Part shown: positions 42,901 through 50,549 of the stretch, piece after piece
Numbering within the stretch: position 1 is the stretch's first letter
Layout of the letters: each line of letters starts with the position of its first letter
Position numbers and translations under genes: made by a program
NCBI GenBank assembly: GCA_036874045.1
Contig: CM072338.1
Location: 20,358,501-20,422,500, forward strand
DNA from: Cymodocea nodosa
Lineage: Eukaryota; Streptophyta; Magnoliopsida; Alismatales; Cymodoceaceae
Direction: 5' to 3'
Length of the DNA stretch: 64,000 bases
The notes under the pieces: generated by a model
What the model was told of the DNA's origin: nothing
The model's database searches: none
The model's input: the letters and a program-made list of their open reading frames with translations, nothing else

Positions 42901-45392
42901 AAACAACCTTACTTCTGCAAAGGTCACCCTCCGGGATTTTTCATTTTGATGTGTTAGAATTCTCTTTAATGTTGCTGTATCTTAGTATTTTCTAATTCAT
43001 TCAATTTGGTAGTATGGTTAAAAATGACTATGCAAACCATATAATTTTAGTGTATTGGTCACCTTAGATAGGAATTCATTTAGGTTTATGTCGATAGTGG
43101 CTAATTCACCTGTTTCATTGCACACAGCATCTTGTTGATGTGTATGGTTGTGACATCCTTCAAGAAATAAGTCGTTGCTGCCAAGCTTTGAAAATCTCAC
43201 TAGATGGAGAGCCTGCACTGGGATCCGCCAATCTGAAAAAGGTTTATCCAATGTCTTATAAAAAGCTGACACCTGCAAAGTTTGATGCATGGAAAATGTG
43301 GCAAGAGGATGGCCTTTCATTTCACCAGATTGCTGTAAGTAATTTAAATTTAGTGAGATATATATTATGCTTGTATACCAACATAGGTTTGAGTATTTGC
43401 TTTATTGATTTCTATTGTTCCTGTAGAATCATTCGGGAAGATCAGCTCCAATAAAAGAGCAGACAGTACTTGAGTATATACTTGAAGCTGCCAGAGAAGG
43501 TTATGAAGTCAGTTGGATAAAACTCTGTGGAGAGATTGGATTGACTCGTGAGATAATATTGGGAATTAATTCTGCAATTAAAAAGATTGGTTCAAGGGAT
43601 CGGATGAAGCCAATAAAAGAAGAACTTCCAGGGCATGTAAGAGCATTGTTTATATTTTTTTATATGTTGCTATTTTCATGCTTTTACCTAATCATTTGAA
43701 TTGTTTAGTTGGCACGCCGTGATCAACAACTGTGTACTGTTTTTGTTAAAATGTTGAAGGAAATAGTGGTAAAAAAAGCTCAAATCAACACTTCTACCTT
43801 TAGTGCGTTAATTAATGAGGTCCTAATTAATTAGTGTTTTTCTTGTAGAATTTGGTTGAAATTGTACTGATGTCGAGAATGATAATGGTACATAATCGCA
43901 TATTTAATTGCTGTTCTAAATGGATGTCGACTTTAGCCTCAAAGATATCAGATTAATACTTAAATTTTCAATTTGATTGCTGCTGGAAAAAAATGCTTGA
44001 TGTGATTAAAAGACAATGCAGCCATAAAATTTTCCATGAGTAATGATGGCAATGAGAATGCAAATACAGAAAATTTCCATAAATAGCAATATTCCAAGCC
44101 CTAGTTTGTCAGATATCAATCATCAGCTGGAATGTCGACACTACAACCACGCAGGGTAGTGGTTTCTTGTTGGTATTGACGTAAAGACGACACATGTTAT
44201 ACTATTATCCTTAAAGATGATACAAGTAATACTATTATCTTTGTGTGCTCTTGAAGTGTTTTTGGTGATTGAGTCACCAGTTTATATGTATTGTTTTAAA
44301 AATTTTCATTTATTGGACACCTGAGTAAATAATCTAGCAGTTGAATGCATATTAATTGCTATTATAAAAATGCATTTAGTTTCAAAGTTTTTCTATCTCA
44401 AGTTTGAGGCAAGCATATTTATTCATTCACGTTTAAATTTACGATTGGACGACTGATAACAGGTGACGTATGATCATATCAAGGCTAGTCTGGTAATGCA
44501 AAATCTGGGTTTTGCAGCAGAGGAAGTTTTGGAATGCAACACTAGTGAAGCAGGGCATTTTTCCAATGAGGTGCTAGATGTGCCAGCACCGCGTTGCCAT
44601 GCTGAAGAGGAATATGGAAAGTCCGAAACGAATGTTAGAGATGGCATACAGGCCGATCTTATGGGGGATGGCAGAAACTTGCCGGCTACCCTTGTGCCAA
44701 ATATCAGTAAGAAGGAAGTTAGTTCAGATCGGTATCAAATTGAAGATTCCCCCGTTCTTGTCAGCCCAAGAAAGAAGCCCCGTGTGGTCTCTGAACCGGT
44801 AGTAGCTGAGGCTGCATTGAAGGCATCCGAAACAAATGTCTTGGAATGGCTTGCAAAATTTGATGGGGTAAGTTTATGTATCATTTTATGGAATAGAAAA
44901 ATGTATGTAAATGTTTTATGTATTTTTATAATTGAACTTCAAACATTTCAATTAATGATAATGAAAAAGAGAAATAAGAGAGAAAATTGTAGAAAATATA
45001 GTGGGCTAATTATTTGAAAAGAGAATGTTATGGATAGTTGAGTTTTACAGAATGATTGTATGTTCATTCAAGACATGATATTTTTCCTTTTATAATAGAC
45101 TTGTTTCGTTAATTGGGTTGGCCTATCATTTTGAAGGGCGAGCATTTTCTTTGATGTAAGAGATTAATATATGCACTGATATCTTTTGGAAATAAAGAGG
45201 CTAGACTTATGCAATTTTTTCATCAAGCTAAGATGTTGTCTGGTTAGTAATATTTATACTTTGCAGGTTTCGTTGTCAGAGGTCGTCGAGCATTTTATAG
45301 GATCGAAGGAAGAATTTGTGGTTGATCTCTTGAATCATCTTGAGAGTGAGTTTGTAATATTCCAGAAGAATGGTCTGTACAGAGTCATGTAG
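12984..45392 (+). CDS. WRN-like RecQ DNA helicase (RecQ core, RQC, HRDC, C-terminal HTH)
   Basis: Twenty exons join in one unbroken frame to 919 residues: 12984-13013, 13121-13233, 19102-19177, 19283-19425, 20479-20565, 21373-21456, 27182-27389, 32150-32235, 32346-32577, 32768-32891, 35295-35431, 35668-35776, 36364-36406, 36485-36659, 42094-42164, 42280-42373, 43128-43334, 43427-43636, 44463-44867, 45267-45392. The RecQ motifs are: motif 0 RPYQ (about 19-22), Walker A ATGSGKS (40-46), DEAH (137-140), TATAT (172-176), [16 protein letters not shown] (287-302) and motif [12 protein letters not shown] (318-327). The RQC zinc cysteines are C376, C394, C397 and C400, followed by a winged helix ([10 protein letters not shown]…HGMGK). 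HRDC spans about 550-625. A WRN-type HTH ([18 protein letters not shown]) lies near 650-730. An NLS-like PRKKPR follows in the tail. There is no exonuclease domain. Predicted role: nuclear 3'-5' helicase in recombination and repair. Confidence 0.93.
13632..14187 (-). mobile_element. Complete TRIM (terminal-repeat retrotransposon in miniature)
   Basis: Two direct LTRs, 13637-13854 (218 bp) and 13990-14182 (193 bp), both start TGAAATAAGAT and end TATATCTTAACA, so have TG…CA ends. They flank an internal region of only 135 bp. A 5-bp target duplication TTCTC is present at 13632-13636 and 14183-14187. On the minus strand the right LTR is followed at once by TGGTATCAGA, the primer-binding site for initiator Met tRNA, and AAAGGGTGC lies next to the other LTR as a short polypurine tract. 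There is no coding capacity. The LTRs differ by a deletion of about 25 bp and scattered substitutions, so the insertion is not recent. Confidence 0.9.
16022..16620 (-). mobile_element. Copia-like LTR remnant with Met-tRNA primer-binding site
   Basis: TCTGATACCA at 16032-16041 is the complement of the initiator Met tRNA primer-binding site and is followed by TGTGGAATGC, as expected for an LTR edge on the minus strand. The partner LTR was not found. Within the region, about 110 bp at 16241-16352 is repeated at 16510-16620 (shared TTGATAAAACA, AAGAGGCAAGAGAAATAAAA, GATATGAAAAG-like words). Confidence 0.45.
19690..20220 (-). mobile_element. Probable retroelement remnant in RecQ intron 4
   Basis: A low-gene-like block with CAATTTATTGATAAACAAATACAAGAAAAGG-type sequence that, reversed, looks like the 3' tail of a plant non-LTR element, followed by degenerate sequence. 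No coding domain could be read. Confidence 0.25.
20936..21056. repeat. 56-bp tandem duplication
   Basis: Two almost identical 56-bp units start GAAACCTGC at 20936 and 20992, with a third partial start at 21048. They differ at about one base (GCAATAG against GCAGTAG), so the duplication is recent. RecQ intron 5. Confidence 0.9.
22893..23073. repeat. About 91-bp tandem duplication
   Basis: GTTTTAGTTG…CATCAACAGTCT blocks occur at about 22893-22980 and 22984-23073 with several substitutions (GATATAGC against GTGATAGC). Older than the 56-bp duplication. Confidence 0.75.
23620..24080 (+). pseudogene. L1-type LINE fragment: C-terminal region with RVT zinc-binding motif
   Basis: A frame with [20 protein letters not shown] matches the segment following the L1 reverse transcriptase, and a shifted frame just beyond reads [18 protein letters not shown], the Cys-x2-Cys…Cys pattern of the zf-RVT domain. 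Broken by stops and frameshifts, so a dead copy. Confidence 0.7.
24660..24915 (+). pseudogene. L1-type LINE fragment: reverse transcriptase palm
   Basis: Reads VDFKKAF, then after a frameshift [16 protein letters not shown] and a degenerate [16 protein letters not shown], corresponding to the R-Q-G-D-P-L-S-P-x-L-F block of LINE reverse transcriptases. The usual RQGDPLSP is changed to KQCDPLSP. It lies downstream of the zf-RVT piece, the reverse of the normal order, so the two are separate remnants. Confidence 0.8.
25962..26441. repeat. 240-bp tandem duplication carrying a LINE-like 3' tail
   Basis: Units 25962-26201 and 26202-26441 align without gaps over exactly 240 bp, with scattered substitutions. 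Each begins ATGAGCTTCTTGTGTTTCAT and contains TTTAATGAA followed by ACTCAAAAAG, which resembles the 3' end of a plant L1 element. Confidence 0.9.
26454..26878. mobile_element. hAT-type MITE with 8-bp target duplication
   Basis: The element at 26462-26870 (409 bp) starts CAAGGCTGTTAAGG and ends with the complement of CAAGGTTGTTGAAG, giving imperfect terminal inverted repeats. It is flanked on both sides by the 8-bp direct repeat CTTTTGGC (26454-26461 and 26871-26878), the duplication size of hAT elements. Subterminal GCCTAGG/AGGCGACC words are typical of this MITE type. No coding capacity. Confidence 0.88.
28740..29270. mobile_element. Degenerate hAT-like element
   Basis: AAGGTGCCAAGGCACCTAG at the left and TGCCTAGAAAACACCTAGG at the right bracket an AT-rich core, like the subterminal repeats of the intact MITE at 26462. 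I found no matching target duplication. Confidence 0.4.
29860..30250. repeat. Diverged direct duplication of about 200 bp
   Basis: Blocks TCACTGATTTATGC, CTGTAATTTCTGT, ACAAGGA and ATGTTCTTATTTCTACA recur in the same order at an offset of about 180-215 bp. Many differences, so an old tandem duplication. Confidence 0.7.
31040..31785 (+). pseudogene. L1-type LINE remnant, RT C-terminus to 3' tail
   Basis: [18 protein letters not shown] near 31087-31145 is the conserved segment after the L1 reverse transcriptase core. At about 31515-31675 another frame reads [20 protein letters not shown], the W-x-x-R-N-x-R-I-F end of the L1 ORF2 protein. The end of the remnant (TTATTAAAATGG…CCCCAAAAAG near 31750-31785) looks like a LINE 3' terminus. 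Stops and frameshifts break it. Confidence 0.75.
31342..31497. repeat. 78-bp tandem duplication within the LINE remnant
   Basis: Units starting TATAATTTGATGA at 31342 and 31420 share GACATCTGGTCTTCCGATGG and ATGATGAATCTGGCTTAT with few differences. Confidence 0.9.
33442..34354. mobile_element. hAT-like element with imperfect terminal repeats
   Basis: The left end CATGGCCATTAAGGTGCCCA and the reverse complement of the right end CAAGGCCATTCAGGCAGCAA match with few differences, and internal TAAGGTGCCCAGGC words recur at both ends. The flanking 8 bp do not match, so the target duplication has decayed or the borders are slightly off. Confidence 0.6.
34405..34635 (+). pseudogene. L1-type LINE fragment: start of reverse transcriptase domain
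   Basis: Reads [17 protein letters not shown], a stop, then [20 protein letters not shown] followed by GPNRF. This matches the F-T-x-x-E-V…K-x-P-G-P-D-G-F block preceding LINE reverse transcriptases, with the aspartate-glycine changed to NR. A dead fragment. Confidence 0.75.
37850..38010 (+). repeat. Long polypurine stretch
   Basis: Mostly AAG/AGG/AAAG words with only short pyrimidine interruptions near 37888-37900 and 37912; from about 37900 to 38008 it is almost pure purine. Confidence 0.85.
38480..38600. repeat. AT-rich repeat shared with 12540-12660
   Basis: ATGATAATT, GCTCATCATAACTT and TTTTAAGTTGAAATTT occur in the same order as in the spacer upstream of RecQ. Confidence 0.55.
38900..39430 (-). 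mobile_element. Probable non-LTR retroelement fragment, GGAAA-rich
   Basis: Read on the minus strand it ends GATCGGGCCTTCTCTGATAAAAAAATA, like the tail of a plant LINE. The body on the plus strand repeats CTGGAAA/TGGAAAA motifs roughly every 15-30 bp. No coding domain could be read in any frame. Confidence 0.35.
39830..40585. repeat. AT-rich dispersed repeat, copy B
   Basis: Same element as at 7300-7985, same orientation, with the landmark words in the same order. It has small insertions relative to copy A (for example a second TTACAAACATATTATTTC segment near 40315). Confidence 0.75.
41251..41450. repeat. 100-bp tandem duplication
   Basis: Units begin TACTGGTTTCTGACCAAAA at 41251 and 41351, exactly 100 bp apart, and share TCTGTACAAACAAC and TTGTCACAAAAT with a few substitutions. 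Confidence 0.9.
42650..42860 (+). mobile_element. Copia-type 3' LTR remnant in RecQ intron 16
   Basis: GCTTGAAGGGGAG (polypurine tract type) runs into TGTAGTAATTATG at 42664, the usual PPT/LTR junction of plant Copia elements, followed by TATACTGTACTCTTGTTTGA, which resembles the transcribed part of such LTRs. No internal coding region was seen upstream. Confidence 0.4.
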
Positions 45393-46579
45393 AAAACCGA
45401 ACGGAGGTTCGAAATTTTCGTCGATCTGTTTCTCATTCCATGGTTGTTATATATATATATATATACACACATACAATAGCAAATCTGAGTTATAATTTCA
45501 TTATGGTCACATGAATTTTTTTCCTATGTATTCTATTTATAGGTGAATCTTCAATTAAATTACATAGCGTTAAATTTTTCTCATAATTTTTAAGTACTTT
45601 TAGGTTGTTTACTTCTTTTTAGGTTTTTTTTGTATTAATTAATATATTCTTTGGTCTCTCATGGATGTGATTAATTCATCTAACTTGATTTCTTCTCATC
45701 TTCAATTGTTACAACTTTCACTCTATTCTTAATAGAATCGTTTTTTAGTTTTTAATGGTATTACTATTCATCTAAATATACGTATCTTAGTAATTTTTGC
45801 TTTTTGCATAGAATTATATTTTATAATTCAACATTTTAAGTTATAAAGTATAACTGACAGAATGATATAGATTTACAGAATTTTCCTTTTAAATTTAAGG
45901 GTATCCTCTTATCATCTAATACTTAAATATTTTTTTACTTTATTTTGAATTTATGAACAATATTCTTTATGATCTCATCATTATCACTTATTATAGATCT
46001 TAAATATTTAAAAATTTTGCTTTTATTAATCTCATGACTAAGTATAAGTTTTTAGCATTATTCTTATTTTTATTAAACTTACATTTCATATGTTTAGTTT
46101 TTGGTCTATTTAATCTTAAATTCTTTGGATTTTAAAGTAATCCTTTCATGATTCTAATTTAGAACTAATTTTTGACCTAAATTTGTTAATTAAAACTATA
46201 TCACCGATAACTAGCATGCAACAATGTATTTTTCCTTGAATTTTCTTAATTACTACAAATATGAATTTAGAAAGAATCTTTGGTGTGAATTTATGTTTAT
46301 TGAAAATTCTTTTGTTTCTTCTTAAACTCTAAATTTTTTTATTAATTAGTCTGAATAAATGAGTAACTTTCGTGTGCGCGCGCGCGCTTTGATTTCTTAT
46401 CAAGAATGAAATGGATTGGTAGATGAGAAATGATTGCAAGGTAAATGGAAGCAAGTGCATAATAAGTGGCATGTATGCATGCAGCTCGTGGGATTGAGAA
46501 AGATACTTGACCATCATAAACAAAACTCTTCATCATATATGTCAACTAGGTTTGTTGATCATGGAGCGGCATTCATTCA
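45393..46579. other. Convergent spacer between RecQ and the PBL8-like kinase
   Basis: Contains (TA)n near 45450-45470 and a (GC)n run at 46373-46387. The rest is AT-rich and unassigned. Confidence 0.6.
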
Positions 46580-49500
46580 TCATCTCACTCTGCATGCTGG
46601 AGAACATTTGGTAGGACTGGTATTTGATCTGCAGCCAGAGGAACGGCTGGAAAGTCGTTTGTGAAACCTGTAGTCTGGCGCCTGGGCAGACGCTTCTGAT
46701 GAACTTCCCTGTAAAGGTTCGAGCGTCTCCACGACATCGCTCATGAGGGGCCTTGCTTTTGGGTTTCCGCTTAAGCAGTAGTATGCCAAGCTGCAGGCCT
46801 TCTGAGCTGCTTTGGCCGAGTACTGATCATATAATCTGGGGTCTATTATCTCTATTATTTTTCTCTTGTCATTAAGCTTCGGACGAATCCAATCAACCAA
46901 GTTTTGTTCTTTGCTTGGTCGACTTTTGTCAACAGCCTTTCGCCCCGTCAAAAGCTCAAGGAGTACCACTCCAAAGCTGTACACATCGCTCCTGGCATTC
47001 AAATGTCCTGTCATCCATCCAAACTTTTTATGTTATTAAAATTCAGAATCGACCACAGGCCATCCATCCCATTAGAAGTGAATGCAAGTTTGAGCCACAA
47101 AATATTTATCACACGTGTATAAAAGAAAAAGGAAACTTACGAAGTTGAAGGATTATTAACCAGCTAGCCATTCTTATTAAAAGTTGATTATTTTTCCCCA
47201 CCTACATACATGTCTGGTGTTGTTGTAGGATAAGGTAGGAAAAGTGTTCAATGACGGTAGGATGAACAGAAAAGCACCTTGAAAGAAAGAAGAAGAAGGA
47301 AAAAAAAACTGTAGAAATAGAAAAGCGTTCGATGACTGTAAAAGTTAACGTGGTCTCTTTTCCCTGGTGATGCCAAATATTAAAATCAAAAGGGAAATGT
47401 GGAAAGCAAATAAAAAGACATCAAAACGTGGAAAGCAGCGAAAGTGTTCCACATATTGAACACCCGGGAAGTATTGGGTATGGCCTCGACCATTCCTGCA
47501 GCCAGGCAATTAGTTAATCATAGGAATATTTTAGTTAATGGTCGTATGGTGGACATACCAAGTTTATCGTTGCAAGCAGCTACAAAGAAAGATGAAGTGA
47601 ACAAATGGGATTTTGGTCCCCAAAAGTGCAGAAATGCCCAAACGACGTATTAGAGAATTAAATTAACCTGGCTTCGTTGTTTAAGAGAAAAGCCCTACGA
47701 CGTACTAGAGAATATACAGTAAATACATGTATAACATGAAACAAAGGCGTACCGGTCATTACATATTCCGGAGCAGCATACCCATAGGTGCCCATCACCC
47801 TCGTGGACACATGGGTCTCGTCACCCTGTGGACCAGCTTTTGCTAGCCCGAAATCAGAAAGCTTCGCCGTGTAGTCCTGTTATTAATTTCAGGAAGAAAT
47901 TAAAGATGTCCATCCATGAACACCTGTAATACATAAACAGTACCGTAGCGGTAATAAAATGTCACGTATAAATATAATAGACGGTGGTACGTACAGAATC
48001 CAGCAAGATATTTGAAGTCTTGAAGTCACGGTAAATTACAGGCCTTTCGGCGTTATGAAGGAAAGCCAGTCCTTTGGCAGCCCCGAGTGCTATACTCATT
48101 CTAGTCTCCCATGGAACAGGCGCTGCAGTTCCTAAGGTTGCATGTACGGAAAAGAAATTAAAAATGCCATGTTCGTAAGAAGTATGGCAAAGAGAAGTTG
48201 CAAACAAACCATAAAATTCAGACAGCCCTATGTTGGGTTGTGGATGCAGAAATTAACATTTCTTCTGCACCATTCTGGGGCCACCTAGTCCCATGCACAC
48301 TTCCTTGCAACCGACTACTGGCACATCATCATCCAAGGTGAAGCCTCTCTGCCTCTTATTATTGACTCAATGTTAAGAGAAATTAATGTAGCATATTATT
48401 GGCCACGTCATCGGCCATGTATAATGAATGAATGCTCTACAGGGACAACAACTCCCATCAATCAGAATGAAACTAACATTTATACACTTCGCAAAAATAC
48501 TGAGATGCTCGCTCCACCATAAATTAACTAGGGTTGTCATCCGCAACGGTCTCTGCCATTGTGGATTCTTTTTTTTTTTAATTTCCTTTGCAGATAAAAA
48601 TGAAAAGAAACAAAAATTCATATTGCCAACCGCACGTACAGGATCAAGACACTGATCGGTGATTATTGACCCTAAATCCTAAACAAATTCTACTTCAACA
48701 ACCAGATCTTCAGAAGAAAACAACTAAATTTCCTGGGAGAACATGAGAAACAACCTCCCAATACAGAGTGTCGTTGAAGATTAGAGTTTAAGGAATATGA
48801 TCTTGGACATAAGCCGGCATTATAAGTAAGTAAGTAAGCATATTTTCCAATCAAAGATACAACAAATAGCAAAGAAATAAAATATATGAGAGGTTCAGTT
48901 CAGTTACTTCGAAATAAGTGATTCTCGAGGCTTCCTCGGAACATGAATTCATAAACAAGCAGCCTATGATCATCCTCGCAGCAATAGCCGACCAACTTCA
49001 CTAAATTTGGGTGCCTCAACTGTCCAAGAAAGTGGACTTCTGTCTGAAATTGAGAAAAACAAACAAAAGGCTGGCTTAAAAATCTTGGACAAACGGCAGA
49101 ATCAGAGATCTGAACAAAAACTTACAACAACCACATGTTCGACGACAATCAATTAATTCTCTGGTAAAATTTATGTACCAAACTGACAGAGAAAGTCATC
49201 AAAGATAAAATCAAGCTTATTTATACATCCTAGCCAAAAAACATAGATTGCCTTGGCCCTGTTAACTTGATCGATACTGCACAAGACATTGCTCGAGTGA
49301 AATTAATAATGCTTTGAATATACAGAAGAGTAAAAATATGATGCGTAATGCTTTCCACGTTTTCGGTTGAGAAACTCTTTTCCTTTAACTTCTTCACTGT
49401 GTTGTTGTAATGCATTGAACTACTGCAATATCCGAAACTGATTTGATGAACAGGAGTCCACCAAGAGCGTAAAACTGGAAACAGAAAGAAAAAGGCAATT

Positions 49501-50261
49501 CTAGTACTACTTACAAGCCATTCTTTGTGTCCCTGAAGACCATTCCTGTTAAGGACCTTCACAGCAACAGCGAGGGACTTCAAACCAACTCTCACATTCT
49601 CATCAATGTATCCCTTGTAGACGGTTCCAAACCCACCCTTGCCAAGGACGTAATCTGAGCGAAAACTCTTTGTGATGGTTTCCAACTCGAAAAGAGTGAA
49701 TGGAATCACGTTGGTGTGTACATAAATGTTGCTTGAATCGTCCATACTTGACACAACGTCACTCGGACCTGGCGATGGTCGGCCGTGTTTCCTCTCCAAA
49801 GAATCATTCTTAACTGGCAATGAGAATATCTGGAGTTCCTGAGCTGTACATACATAAATAAACCCGAATCTTGGATGGTTTAACGGCTTTGTTAAGTTAG
49901 GCTTATTATTATATTACAATACCTACCATATGTGCATGCTGATCCAAACGCATTACATTGTTAGCAGATGTAGCGATGCAACAAAAAGGGAAGAAGAATT
50001 TCATTGCATTAGTCGGTCAGACAAGATCGAATTGCATTTGAATCCATACTCGATCTTTCCGACACAAATTAACCACATGGAAACAAAACAAGAGAACATA
50101 TAACTACAAGGAAAAGGAACAACAAAAGGCAGAGATGCTATGTCGAGGGGGATGGTGGTACATATTGTTGCTTTGGCGAGAATGGAGGCGCGTTTGGTTT
50201 GCTTACCTTGGGTATGAGCAGCCGCGACGGCGGACTCCTCCTTGGTACCGCAGTTTCCCAT
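46580..50261 (-). CDS. PBL8: PBL8-like receptor-like cytoplasmic kinase (RLCK-VII)
   Basis: Six exons, complement 50207-50261, 49515-49843, 48908-49043, 47995-48131, 47753-47876 and 46580-47007, join in frame to 402 residues. The start is ATG at 50261, giving MGNCGTKEE, an N-myristoylation and palmitoylation signal typical of plasma-membrane RLCKs. Kinase features are [20 protein letters not shown], the glycine loop GKGGFG (86-91), VAVKV with K114, an RD catalytic loop [10 protein letters not shown] (D209), DFG (227-229), an APE at the end of the activation segment, and [16 protein letters not shown]. The long shared core (for example [20 protein letters not shown]) is that of Arabidopsis PBL8 and close paralogues, so the exact orthologue is uncertain. 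Family role: signalling downstream of surface receptors. The intron between exons 5 and 6 carries a plastid DNA insertion. Confidence 0.92.
47473..47576 (+). pseudogene. rps4: Chloroplast rps4 fragment (NUPT) in a PBL8-like intron
   Basis: The plus strand reads [20 protein letters not shown] and [10 protein letters not shown], the S4 RNA-binding region of plastid ribosomal protein S4. The surrounding sequence is unrelated, so only about 105 bp is present, in the antisense direction to the kinase gene. Best read as plastid DNA transferred to the nucleus; its few changes relative to the usual protein (AARQ for GARQ, HRNI for HRHI) suggest it is not brand new. Confidence 0.8.
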
Positions 50262-50479
50262 CCCGCATGCACTCACTCATCCTTGGTCACCCACCCCCAG
50301 CAATAAAACCCAAGACCGATAACTTGAACAGGGAACAGCGGCTGCTGGAGAAGAGGACAAGGCAACAAAAATGTACTGCTACCACCTCCACCGAGCGCTG
50401 GAGAAAGCCAAAAATGTACTCGGGTCCGTGGCGGTGGACGGCGCTTGTCTCCGTTACAAGTAAATGAGCGCTGGGGGAA

Positions 50480-50545
50480 GAGGGGCTGTGACAGAGCTGG
50501 AGGGAGGGAGGGAGGGAGGGACGGACGGACGGACGGTCCAGCCGA
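50480..50545. repeat. GAGG/GACG tetranucleotide runs upstream of the kinase gene
   Basis: GGGA repeats about five times and then changes to GGAC repeated about four times, just 5' of the kinase start, probably in its leader or promoter. Confidence 0.8.
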
Positions 50546-50549
50546 CTTT

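Noticed and set aside
12984..45392. RecQ as a pseudogene disrupted by transposons.
   Set aside because: Every exon junction has GT-AG signals and correct phase, and all catalytic motifs are intact, so the insertions are confined to introns.
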